A stretch of 64,000 nt of DNA from an uncultured Roseateles sp. (GTDB lineage: Bacteria > Pseudomonadota > Gammaproteobacteria > Burkholderiales > Burkholderiaceae_C), in NCBI RefSeq assembly GCF_913777145.1, contig NZ_CAJYPS010000014.1, positions 124,001 to 188,000 on the forward strand, given 5' to 3'. The translations under genes and the position numbers were made by a program. Of the stretch, positions 40,974-48,157 are shown piece after piece (the first letter of the stretch is position 1; the number at the start of each line of letters is the position of its first letter). The notes under the pieces were generated by a model that was not told where the DNA came from, did no database searches, and was given only the letters and a program-made list of their open reading frames with translations.

Positions 40974-42509
40974 ATGTTGGCCAATCTGTCCATTGGACGT
41001 CGTCTAGCGGCGGCCTTCGCCACCGTGATCCTGGTGTTCCTGGTGGTGTCGGGCGTATCGCTTTCCAGTAGCAGCAAGCTGGTGGAGGCGGGCAAGTGGA
41101 ACCTGCACACCCATCAGGTGCTGGAGACCGGCGAGGGCATGCTGCAGTCGTTGATCAACATGGAGACCGGCGTGCGCGGCTACCTGCTGGCCGGTCGCGA
41201 CGAGTACCTGGAACCCTGGAAGCAGGGCCTGGCCAGCTTCGACAAGGCCTGGGACCGAGCCCGCACGCTGACCGCCGACAACCCGGACCAGCAGCGTCGG
41301 CTGGACGAGATGAAGGCCCGGGAGCAGGAGTTCAAGGCGGCGCTGGAGGGCCTGATGGCGCAGCGCCGGGAGGCTGGTGATTCGCTGGAGGCGGTGAGCC
41401 AGGCGTTCTCCCAGGGGCGCGACAAGGCCGCGATGGATGCGTTCCGCCGCCTGCATGCGGACTTCGACAAGACCGAGCGCGACCTGCTGCAGGTGCGCGC
41501 GGACGAAGCGGAGCAGACACGCACGCTGAACCGCAATGCCATCGTGTTCGGCAGTCTGGCGGCGATGGTGATCGCGGGGCTGCTGGCGCTGTCCATCACG
41601 CGCGCCATCGTTCAGCCGATACGCCGCGCGGTGCAGGTGGCCGAGACCGTGGCCGCCGGCGACCTGAGCTCGCGCATCGAGGTGGATCGCCGTGACGAGA
41701 CCGGCCAGTTGCTGGCGGCGTTGCGCAAGATGAACGATGGCCTGGTGCAGGTGGTCAGCGTGGTGCGCGCGAGCAGCGAGTCCATCGCGACCGGCTCCAG
41801 CCAGATCGCCAGCGGCAATGCCGACCTCAGCCAGCGCACCGAGGAGCAGGCCAGCAATCTGCAGCAGACCGCGGCATCCATGGAGCAGCTCGCCGGCACG
41901 GTGCGGGCCACCTCCGACACCGCGCGCGAGGCCAACGCGCTGGCCGGCCAGGCCCGCGAGGCGGCGTCCAGCGGCGGCGAAGTGGTGGCGCGCGTGGTGG
42001 GCACCATGGACGAGATCAGCCAGTCCAGCCGCCGCATCAGCGACATCATCACGGTGATCGACGGCATTGCGTTCCAGACCAACATCCTGGCGCTGAACGC
42101 GGCGGTGGAGGCGGCGCGCGCGGGCGAGTCCGGCCGCGGCTTTGCGGTCGTGGCCACCGAGGTGCGCAGCCTGGCGCAGCGCAGCGCCAATGCGGCCAAG
42201 GAGATCAAGTCGCTGATCAGCGAGAGCGTGGAGCGGGTGGAGGCCGGCACTGCGCTGGTCAATGACGCGGGAAGCTCGATGGAGGACATCGTGCGCCAGG
42301 TCAAGCGGGTGGCCGACATGATCAGCGAGATCAGCAGCGCCGCCGGCGAGCAGACCACCGGCATCGGCCAGGTCAGCGATGCCGTGGGCCAGCTGGATCA
42401 GGTCACGCAGCAGAACGCTGCGCTGGTGGAGCAGAGCGCGGCCGCGGCCGAGAGCCTGCGCCACCAGGCCTCGCGCCTGGTGGACGCGGTACAGGTCTTC
42501 AAGCTCTGA
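40974..42509 (+). CDS. Methyl-accepting chemotaxis protein with a CHASE3-like sensor region
   Basis: A 511-residue chemoreceptor. TM1 lies at about 12-32. The periplasmic region (about 33-185) has INMETGVRGYLLAGRDEYLE, the hallmark of CHASE3. TM2 is at about 188-210, followed by a HAMP domain (RAIVQPIRRAVQVAETVAAG), and the signalling hairpin IDGIAFQTNILALNAAVEAA sits at about 365-385. No C-terminal receptor-binding pentapeptide for CheR is visible. Of several in-frame starts I chose 40974, because GGAG at 40961-40964 fits and the protein then opens with MLANLSIGRRLAAAF. The EAL gene starts four bases after its stop. Confidence 0.9.
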   Translation: MLANLSIGRRLAAAFATVILVFLVVSGVSLSSSSKLVEAGKWNLHTHQVLETGEGMLQSLINMETGVRGYLLAGRDEYLEPWKQGLASFDKAWDRARTLTADNPDQQRRLDEMKAREQEFKAALEGLMAQRREAGDSLEAVSQAFSQGRDKAAMDAFRRLHADFDKTERDLLQVRADEAEQTRTLNRNAIVFGSLAAMVIAGLLALSITRAIVQPIRRAVQVAETVAAGDLSSRIEVDRRDETGQLLAALRKMNDGLVQVVSVVRASSESIATGSSQIASGNADLSQRTEEQASNLQQTAASMEQLAGTVRATSDTAREANALAGQAREAASSGGEVVARVVGTMDEISQSSRRISDIITVIDGIAFQTNILALNAAVEAARAGESGRGFAVVATEVRSLAQRSANAAKEIKSLISESVERVEAGTALVNDAGSSMEDIVRQVKRVADMISEISSAAGEQTTGIGQVSDAVGQLDQVTQQNAALVEQSAAAAESLRHQASRLVDAVQVFKL

Positions 42510-42513
42510 TGCG

Positions 42514-43326
42514 ATGAGTGCCGTGTTGCGCCCCGGCAAGCCGGCCCTGGGATTCGCCCAAGGTTTCGTGCCGCTGGCCGGCTCGCGGGCGGACTGCGAG
42601 TCCTGCGCACGTGGCGAGCGCGTGGGCTTCGAGTTCGACTATGCCTACCAGCCCATCGTGGATCTGCGCGACGCCAGCGTGTTCGCGCACGAGGCGCTGG
42701 TGCGCGGGCCGGCCGGGGAGAGTGCGCACAGCGTGCTGTCCCAGGTCACCGAGCACAACCGCTACCGCTTCGACCAGGCCTGCCGCGTGAAGGCCATCAA
42801 GGGCGCGGCGGCACTGGGCGTGCGCGAGCGCGTGTCCATCAACTTCCTGCCCAATGCGATCTACCGGCCCGAGCTGTGCATACGCACGACGCTGGCCGCG
42901 GCACGCGCCCATGGGTTTCCGCTGGAGCGCATCATCTTCGAGGTGACCGAGGGCGAGCGGGTGGAGGACGGGCCGTGGTTCGCCGAGATCCTGCGCGAGT
43001 ACAAGCGCAGCGGCTTCATGACCGCGATCGACGACTTCGGCGCCGGCTACGCGGGGCTCAAGCTGCTGGCGGATTTCCAGCCCGACCTGGTCAAGCTGGA
43101 CATGGACCTAATCCGGCACCTGGATGCAGACCGCTCGCGGCGCAGCATCGTGCGCCACCTGGTGCGGCTGTGCCGAGAGATGGGCATCGAGGTGATTGCC
43201 GAAGGCATAGAGACGCCGGCCGAGCGCGATGCGCTGCGCGACGAGGGCGTCTACCTGATGCAGGGCTATCTGTTCGCCCGCCCGGCCTTCCGGGCGCTGG
43301 CGCCGGTGGCCAACCTGGGCGCCTGA
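42514..43326 (+). CDS. EAL-domain cyclic-di-GMP phosphodiesterase
   Basis: A 270-residue protein made almost only of an EAL domain (about 35-262). The catalytic set is complete: HEALVRGP, SINFLPNAI, FEVTEGE, AIDDFGAGY, LVKLDMDL, IAEGIET and LMQGYLFA. The N-terminal 35 residues include a CESC pair that could bind metal or form a disulfide. It begins four bases after the chemoreceptor stop, so the two are translated from one message, joining chemosensing with cyclic-di-GMP breakdown. A likely intrinsic terminator follows downstream. Confidence 0.9.
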   Translation: MSAVLRPGKPALGFAQGFVPLAGSRADCESCARGERVGFEFDYAYQPIVDLRDASVFAHEALVRGPAGESAHSVLSQVTEHNRYRFDQACRVKAIKGAAALGVRERVSINFLPNAIYRPELCIRTTLAAARAHGFPLERIIFEVTEGERVEDGPWFAEILREYKRSGFMTAIDDFGAGYAGLKLLADFQPDLVKLDMDLIRHLDADRSRRSIVRHLVRLCREMGIEVIAEGIETPAERDALRDEGVYLMQGYLFARPAFRALAPVANLGA

Positions 43327-43349
43327 GCGGCGCGTGACCTGACCCCAGA

Positions 43350-43382
43350 AAACACCCGGCGGCCCTGTCAGGGCCGCCGGGT
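43350..43382. terminator. Intrinsic terminator between convergent genes
   Basis: ACCCGGCGGCCCT (43354-43366) and AGGGCCGCCGGGT (43370-43382) form a perfect 13-base stem with a three-base loop. In the minus direction it is followed by GTTTTC, so it best serves the small minus-strand gene, but it can also stop the EAL transcript. Confidence 0.7.
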
Positions 43383-43433
43383 CAAGCCAGGGAGCCCTGG
43401 CAACTGCGCGGGAGGGTGCGAGCGCGGGCGCGC

Positions 43434-43742
43434 TCAGTGCACCGGAAGTTCTTCGTCCACCCAGGCTGGCGCGGCGGGCGCGTCGGCCTCGAACTCGTCC
43501 GCCATGTCGGCATCGTCCCAGTCGGCGACGGCCACCGGCCAGCGGCGGCGCTGAGTGCTCAGCGCGGCGATGCGGGCCTCGTCGAACAGCGGGTCGGCCT
43601 GGATGCGCAGCCGTGCCGCGCGTATCGCGCCGCGGAACTCCGGCGAGCTGGCCTCGAACGCATCCAGGTAGGCCCAGTGGCGCTCGGGAAAGCTGCGCCA
43701 CCAGCGCAGGATGCTGTCGGGGTCCGTCAAGTTCAGCTGCAT
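43434..43742 (-). CDS. Conserved small hypothetical protein
   Basis: A 102-residue protein without signal peptide that I cannot name. Its N-terminal half is conserved-looking, LTDPDSILRWWRSFPERHWAY with Trp-rich helix, and its C-terminal half is very acidic (DWDDADMADEFEADAP). The ATG at 43742 is chosen as the start of the conserved segment; the open frame before it is featureless. It is followed by a good terminator. Confidence 0.65.
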   Translation of the reverse strand: MQLNLTDPDSILRWWRSFPERHWAYLDAFEASSPEFRGAIRAARLRIQADPLFDEARIAALSTQRRRWPVAVADWDDADMADEFEADAPAAPAWVDEELPVH

Positions 43743-43961
43743 GGCCTGAGCTCCTGGCGCCGGACATCGGCGAGCCCACAGAATACTGTATGAATCAACA
43801 GTGTTCAAGAGGGCGAACTCACCCGGGCGCTGGCGGCTGCCTGTTTCTTGGGCAGGCCGACCGCCGCCCCGGCCCGACAAGCACTTGGCCACCCCGCCCC
43901 CGCCTTGCCCACAAACTTGTCCACAGCGGGCGGGGACAAGCCGGCCCGTCGCCGTCTTGTC

Positions 43962-44717
43962 TCAGCGCTCGATCAGCTGCCGGATCGCGTCGCGCTTGAG
44001 CGCCAGCGCCTGGTCGATGCGGTCCAGGTAGGGGCGCAGCGGGCTCTGCTGCGCGACCGCAATGCAGACCGGGTCGCGGGCCAGCGGCTGGGGGGCGATG
44101 TGGAAGGCCTCGGGCGTGAAGCCCGAGGCCAGCAGGCGCTGTTCCACCTGCTGCAGGTTGTCGTTGCGGTGGGTCAGCAGCGTGGCGTCGCAGCGGCCAC
44201 CCTGCAGCATGCGCAGCCGGGTGGCCAGGTCGCCGGCCGTGGGTTCGGGCCGGAGCACCGGGCCCAGCGCCGCATCCAGTTCCTGGCCGTAGCTGGCGTC
44301 GCGCGTCACGCAGACCCGCCGGCCGCGCAGGTCCTCCACCGAGCGGGGCGACAGCGGCTGCTCGCGCCGGCTGATCAGCATCAGCTGTCCGTAGAACACC
44401 GGCTTGCTGAAGGCCAGCTGGCCCAGGCGCTGCGGGGTGGGCCCGAGACCAAAAGCCAGGGCCAGCCCTTGCTCGGCCAGTGCCAGCACGCGCCGCGCGG
44501 GCAGGCGGCTGCGTTCCCAGCGCAGCCGTGCCGCGTGGCCCAGCAGATCCAGCAGCGGCTCGACGAAGTCCGCATTGGCGGCCTGCGCATAGGCCATCGG
44601 CACCGGCGGCCAGGTGTCGGGCTGGGCGCGGGCGGGCCTGGCGCCCAGCAGTGGCAGCGCCAGGCCGGCCAGCAGCTGGCGGCGGCGCAGATCGGACAAC
44701 GGAGGGCGGGCGTGCAT
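43962..44717 (-). CDS. Periplasmic solute-binding protein of the polar amino acid type
   Basis: A 251-residue exported protein with a signal of twin-arginine appearance (DLRRRQLLAGLALPLLGARPARA). The mature part is a class 3 binding-protein fold: AQAANADFVEPLLDLLG, LAFSKPVFYGQLMLISRR, LRGRRVCVTRDASYGQELDA. It is divergent from a response regulator/sensor kinase pair 70 bases away, as often seen when a binding protein feeds a signal to the kinase. No permease or ATPase genes are nearby, which favours a sensory or accessory role over transport. Ligand unknown. Confidence 0.75.
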   Translation of the reverse strand: MHARPPLSDLRRRQLLAGLALPLLGARPARAQPDTWPPVPMAYAQAANADFVEPLLDLLGHAARLRWERSRLPARRVLALAEQGLALAFGLGPTPQRLGQLAFSKPVFYGQLMLISRREQPLSPRSVEDLRGRRVCVTRDASYGQELDAALGPVLRPEPTAGDLATRLRMLQGGRCDATLLTHRNDNLQQVEQRLLASGFTPEAFHIAPQPLARDPVCIAVAQQSPLRPYLDRIDQALALKRDAIRQLIER

Positions 44718-44787
44718 GGCCGCATGGTGACAGAAGCGCGCGGCGATACTTCGCGCGGCGCACCGAGATGCGCGGCCCGAGGAGACC

Positions 44788-45444
44788 ATGCGACTGCTGC
44801 TGCTCGAAGACGACGAGACCCTGGGCGAAGCGCTGTGCGCCTTTCTCCGGCTGGAAGGCCATGTGGTGGAGTGGTTCACACAGCTGCGTGACGCGCAGAC
44901 CGTGATCAGCGAGCCGCTGGACGCGCTGCTGGTGGACTGGCAACTGCCCGACGGCTCGGGCCTGGACTGGGTGAGGCGGCTGCGTGCGCAGGGCCACACG
45001 CTGCCCATCCTGGTGCTGACGGCCCGCGATCTGCTGCAGGACCGGGTCCGGGGCCTGGACAGCGGCGCCGACGACTACCTGGTGAAGCCCTTTCCGCCCG
45101 AGGAGCTGGCTGCTCGGCTGCGCGCGGTGCGGCGCCGCCAGCTGGCCCAGGGCGCACCGCGCATCGAACTGCCCGAAGGCCTCAGCGTGGACCTGGCCGG
45201 CCGTACCGCCTGGCGGGGCGAGCAGCGCGTGGAGCTGACCGCGCGCGAATGGGCGCTGCTGGAGGCCTTGGTGGCGCGGGCTGGCCGCGTGGTCACGCGC
45301 TCCGACCTGGAGGGGCTGTCCCAGGGTTTTGACGGGGAGGCGGCCAGCAATGTGCTGGAGGTGCATGTGTCCAACCTGCGCCGCAAGCTGGGCCGCAGCG
45401 TCATCGAGACCGTGCGTGGCCTTGGCTACCGGGTGCCGCGATGA
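44788..45444 (+). CDS. OmpR-family response regulator
   Basis: A 218-residue regulator with an intact receiver: acidic pair LEDDE, phosphoacceptor LLVDWQLPDGSG (Asp50), Thr in LTARD and Lys in YLVKPFPPEEL. The OmpR-type winged helix (about 125-215) contains LTAREWALLEALVARAGRVV and VSNLRRKLG with GLGYRVPR at the end. Its stop overlaps the start of the sensor kinase gene as ATGA. Confidence 0.92.
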   Translation: MRLLLLEDDETLGEALCAFLRLEGHVVEWFTQLRDAQTVISEPLDALLVDWQLPDGSGLDWVRRLRAQGHTLPILVLTARDLLQDRVRGLDSGADDYLVKPFPPEELAARLRAVRRRQLAQGAPRIELPEGLSVDLAGRTAWRGEQRVELTAREWALLEALVARAGRVVTRSDLEGLSQGFDGEAASNVLEVHVSNLRRKLGRSVIETVRGLGYRVPR

Positions 45445-46754
45445 GCGCGGCCCCAACGCTGCCCTCGCTGCGCGGCGAGTTGACCCGCTTGTCGACCTGG
45501 ATAGGCCTGGGCGGGCTGCTGGTGCTCAGTCTCACGCTGACCTGGGCGGTCAAGCACGAGGTGGACGACCTGATGGACGAGACGCTGCGCGAGTCCGCCG
45601 AGGTGATGTACGGCGTGCTGGTTGCGGCCCATCTGCCCGGTGTGCCGGGGGGCGCGCTGCCCGCGGTGCTGCCCGCCCCCGAGCACGACGAGCACATGGT
45701 CTGGCAGATCGCGGACGAGAGGGGTCAGGTCTTGCGGCGTTCGCACCGTGCGCCCGCCTTTGCGCTGAGCCCGCAGCCGCTCAGCGGTTTCTTCGATGCG
45801 CCCGGCCATTGGCGGGCCTACGGCATGAGCCTCCCCCAGGGCGGCATGCTGTATGTGGCCCAGGTCGGCAGCGAGCGGGTGGAATCGCGCTACGAGGCGG
45901 TGGCCAGCGTGGTGGCGGTGGCCATGCTGGTGAGTCTGGTCTGGGTGCTGCTGCTGCGCCGGCGCACCCAGCAGGCGCTGCGGCCACTGGAGCGTCTGGC
46001 ACGCGAGATCGAGGCCTACGACCCGCAGCGCCCGGCGTCCGCGCCGCGGCCCGGCGAGCGCGCCGAGACCGCCGCGATCACCGAGGCGCTGGCCGCGCTG
46101 GGTCAGCGACTGGCACGCCGGCTGGAGCTGGAGCAGGCCTTCGCGGCGTGCGCCGCGCACTCGCTGCGCACACCGCTGGCCGGCATGGACGCGCAGCTGG
46201 CGCTGGCCCAGCGCGAGCCGCCCGAGATGCTGCCGCAGCGCATCGCGCGGGTGCGCGGGGCAGTGGCGCGGCTGACCCAGGTCGTGCAGTCGCTGCTGGC
46301 GCTGTTCCGCACCGGCGACGAGCTCAGCCTCGCGCTGCGCGACTGCCGCCTGGAGGAGCTGCTGGAGCAGATCCCGCTGGACGAGCTGAGCGTGGAGGTC
46401 TCGCAGGACGTCGAGTTCCGCGCCGACCCCAACCTGCTCACCATTGCGCTGCTCAACCTGCTGGACAACACCCAGCGCTTCGGCGCACGGCACGTGAAGC
46501 TGCAGGCCCAGGCGCTGGCCCAGGGCGTGGCGCTGCGGCTGGAGGACGACGGCCGCGGCGCCACCGACACGCGGCGGCGCGAGATCCAGCAGGCCTTGCG
46601 CGAGGGCGACCTGGGGCCGGGCCTGGGCCTGGGTCTGAGGCTGGCGTCCATGGTGGCGCGCGCGCATCGCGGCGAGCTGCGCGTGCCACCGCAGCAGGCC
46701 GGCCAGCCCGGCTTCAGCGTGGAGCTGAGGCTGTGGACCCGCGAGGTCGACTGA
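45441..46754 (+). CDS. Sensor histidine kinase
   Basis: A 437-residue membrane kinase. TM1 is at about 20-40, a periplasmic sensor loop of about 110 residues follows, and TM2 is at about 155-175. The phospho-accepting motif is AAHSLRTPLAG (His about 240), the N-box LLTIALLNLLDNTQR, G1 LEDDGRGA and G2 GPGLGLGLRL. It is coupled to the preceding regulator gene. The nearby divergent periplasmic binding protein may present the ligand to the sensor loop. Confidence 0.92.
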   Translation: MSAAPTLPSLRGELTRLSTWIGLGGLLVLSLTLTWAVKHEVDDLMDETLRESAEVMYGVLVAAHLPGVPGGALPAVLPAPEHDEHMVWQIADERGQVLRRSHRAPAFALSPQPLSGFFDAPGHWRAYGMSLPQGGMLYVAQVGSERVESRYEAVASVVAVAMLVSLVWVLLLRRRTQQALRPLERLAREIEAYDPQRPASAPRPGERAETAAITEALAALGQRLARRLELEQAFAACAAHSLRTPLAGMDAQLALAQREPPEMLPQRIARVRGAVARLTQVVQSLLALFRTGDELSLALRDCRLEELLEQIPLDELSVEVSQDVEFRADPNLLTIALLNLLDNTQRFGARHVKLQAQALAQGVALRLEDDGRGATDTRRREIQQALREGDLGPGLGLGLRLASMVARAHRGELRVPPQQAGQPGFSVELRLWTREVD

Positions 46755-46772
46755 GCGCTTGGCCGACGTCGT

Positions 46773-47453
46773 TCACGGGCGCGCTTCCCCCGGGGGCTCG
46801 AGAGCTCCTGCACGGCCCGCGCCCGGTTCGTGGCGTGCCAGCCGCGCCAGCCCGCTCTCGGTCATGCCGCGCGGCGGCTGGAAGTCGTTCAGCGCCTGCA
46901 GGCTCACACGGGCGCGCTGCGGCGTCACCGGCTGCAGCATCTTGAGCTTGCGCAGCCGCGACAGCACGCGGCACACCGATTCGGGTGTCGCGTCCACCAG
47001 CGCGGCCAGTGTGCGCAGCGGCGGGCGGCTGAGGTCGGCCATGTCGTGGCCGTCGCCGGTCTGGGCGCCCAGCAGCATCAGCAGGCGGCGCAGGCGTTCG
47101 CCCACCGGGCCGCTGCGCAGTGCCAGCATGTCGCGGCACTGGCGGCAGGCCTGGTCGTAGGCCTCGGCCAGCAGGTCGGTCAGCGCGCCGGGGCGCTCCA
47201 GCGTCACCGGCTGCAGCGAGCCGGCCGACAGCGCCAGCGCCTGCTGCGACGCGGTGTGCGTGCCCAGGCATTCCAGCCCCAGCAGGTCGCCCGGCAGCGC
47301 CAGCGTCTGCACCTCGCAGCCGGCGCCGGTGTCGGCGCGGGTCAGCACCAGCGCGCCCTGCGCGACGCGCAGCACCCGTCCCGCCAGGCGCAGGTCCAGC
47401 AGGTCGGCGGCATCGAAGTGCAGCGACAGGGCGGCGGACTCAGGTGGGCTCAT
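46773..47453 (-). CDS. Crp/Fnr-family transcriptional regulator
   Basis: A 226-residue regulator with a degenerate effector barrel (ALVLTRADTGAGCEVQTLALPGDLLGLECLG) and a C-terminal winged helix, RTLAALVDATPESVCRVLSRLRKLKML. The central part QACRQCRDMLALRSGPVGERL forms the dimer helix; its cysteines are too few for an Fnr cluster. AGGAG precedes the ATG at 47453. No target can be assigned; the downstream histidine-kinase gene is convergent. Confidence 0.82.
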   Translation of the reverse strand: MSPPESAALSLHFDAADLLDLRLAGRVLRVAQGALVLTRADTGAGCEVQTLALPGDLLGLECLGTHTASQQALALSAGSLQPVTLERPGALTDLLAEAYDQACRQCRDMLALRSGPVGERLRRLLMLLGAQTGDGHDMADLSRPPLRTLAALVDATPESVCRVLSRLRKLKMLQPVTPQRARVSLQALNDFQPPRGMTESGLARLARHEPGAGRAGALEPPGEARP

Positions 47454-47578
47454 GGGCGGACTCCTGGTCGGGGTGGCGGCGCCGTGCAGGGGCGCCGGGC
47501 GGGGCCGGGGCGAGCCGGGCTCACCATGCTAGGCAGGCCGGCCGCCGCGCCCCTTGACCTGACGCAAGCCCGGGCCGC

Positions 47579-48046
47579 TCAGCGCGCGTAGCTCAGCGGC
47601 AGCGCGGTAGTGAACTTCAGCTCCTCCATCGCGAAGCTGGAGCTCACGTCGTGCAGCTGCGTGCCGGCCGTGAGGCGCTTGTAGACCTTGTCATAGGCGG
47701 CGATGTCGGGCACGACCACGCGCAGCAGATAGTCCACGTCGCCGCTCATCCGGTAGAACTCCACCACCTCGGGGATGGCCTGCACCGTGGCGCGAAAGCT
47801 CTCGAACCATTCCTGCGTGTGCGTGCTGGTGCGCACCGACACGAACACGGTCACGCCCACATTGAGCTGGCGCGGGTCCACCAGCGCCACCTGGCGCGTG
47901 ATCACGCCCTGCTCGCGCAGCCGCTGTATGCGCCGCCAGCAGGGCGTGGTGGACAGGCCCACGCGCTCCGCGATCTGGGCGACCTGCTGGTCCGCATCCT
48001 GCTGCAGGATGTCCAGGATCTGCAGGTCTATGGCATCCAATTTCAT
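47579..48046 (-). CDS. Lrp/AsnC-family transcriptional regulator
   Basis: A 155-residue regulator. The N-terminal helix-turn-helix is visible in LDAIDLQILDILQQDADQQ and VGLSTTPCWRRIQRL, and the C-terminal effector domain in YRMSGDVDYLLRVVVPDIAAYDKVY. Its gene is divergent from the fused cysteine desulfurase, with an AT-rich patch of repeats starting at its own start codon. E. coli DecR (YbaO) and CyuR, also Lrp types, respond to cysteine and control cysteine breakdown, so a cysteine signal is a reasonable inference here. Confidence 0.9.
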   Translation of the reverse strand: MKLDAIDLQILDILQQDADQQVAQIAERVGLSTTPCWRRIQRLREQGVITRQVALVDPRQLNVGVTVFVSVRTSTHTQEWFESFRATVQAIPEVVEFYRMSGDVDYLLRVVVPDIAAYDKVYKRLTAGTQLHDVSSSFAMEELKFTTALPLSYAR

Positions 48047-48082
48047 GAAATTGACTATCAGTGGAAATTGATTTCATTTTCC
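48041..48082. promoter_or_regulatory. Candidate Lrp-type operator region
   Basis: In the divergent gap, GAAATTGA occurs twice (48047-48054 and 48064-48071, 17 bases apart), and TTTCATGAAA (48041-48050) plus ATTTCA (48071-48076) give dyad elements. The patch is AT-rich against a GC-rich background and spans the start codon of the Lrp gene, as expected for an autoregulated Lrp site that could also act on the fused enzyme gene. Confidence 0.45.
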
Positions 48083-48157
48083 ATCCGTGCCGCAGCCGAT
48101 AAAGCACGCGCTTTGCCCGCCTGTCTGCGCAGAATCAGGGGCCAGAACGGAGCCCCC

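Noticed and set aside
43743-43961. Possible mobile element or origin-like TGTCCACA/TTGTCCACAG segment near 43910
   Set aside because: Only a single near-DnaA-like word in a GC-rich gap, with no cluster of boxes and no replication genes nearby.
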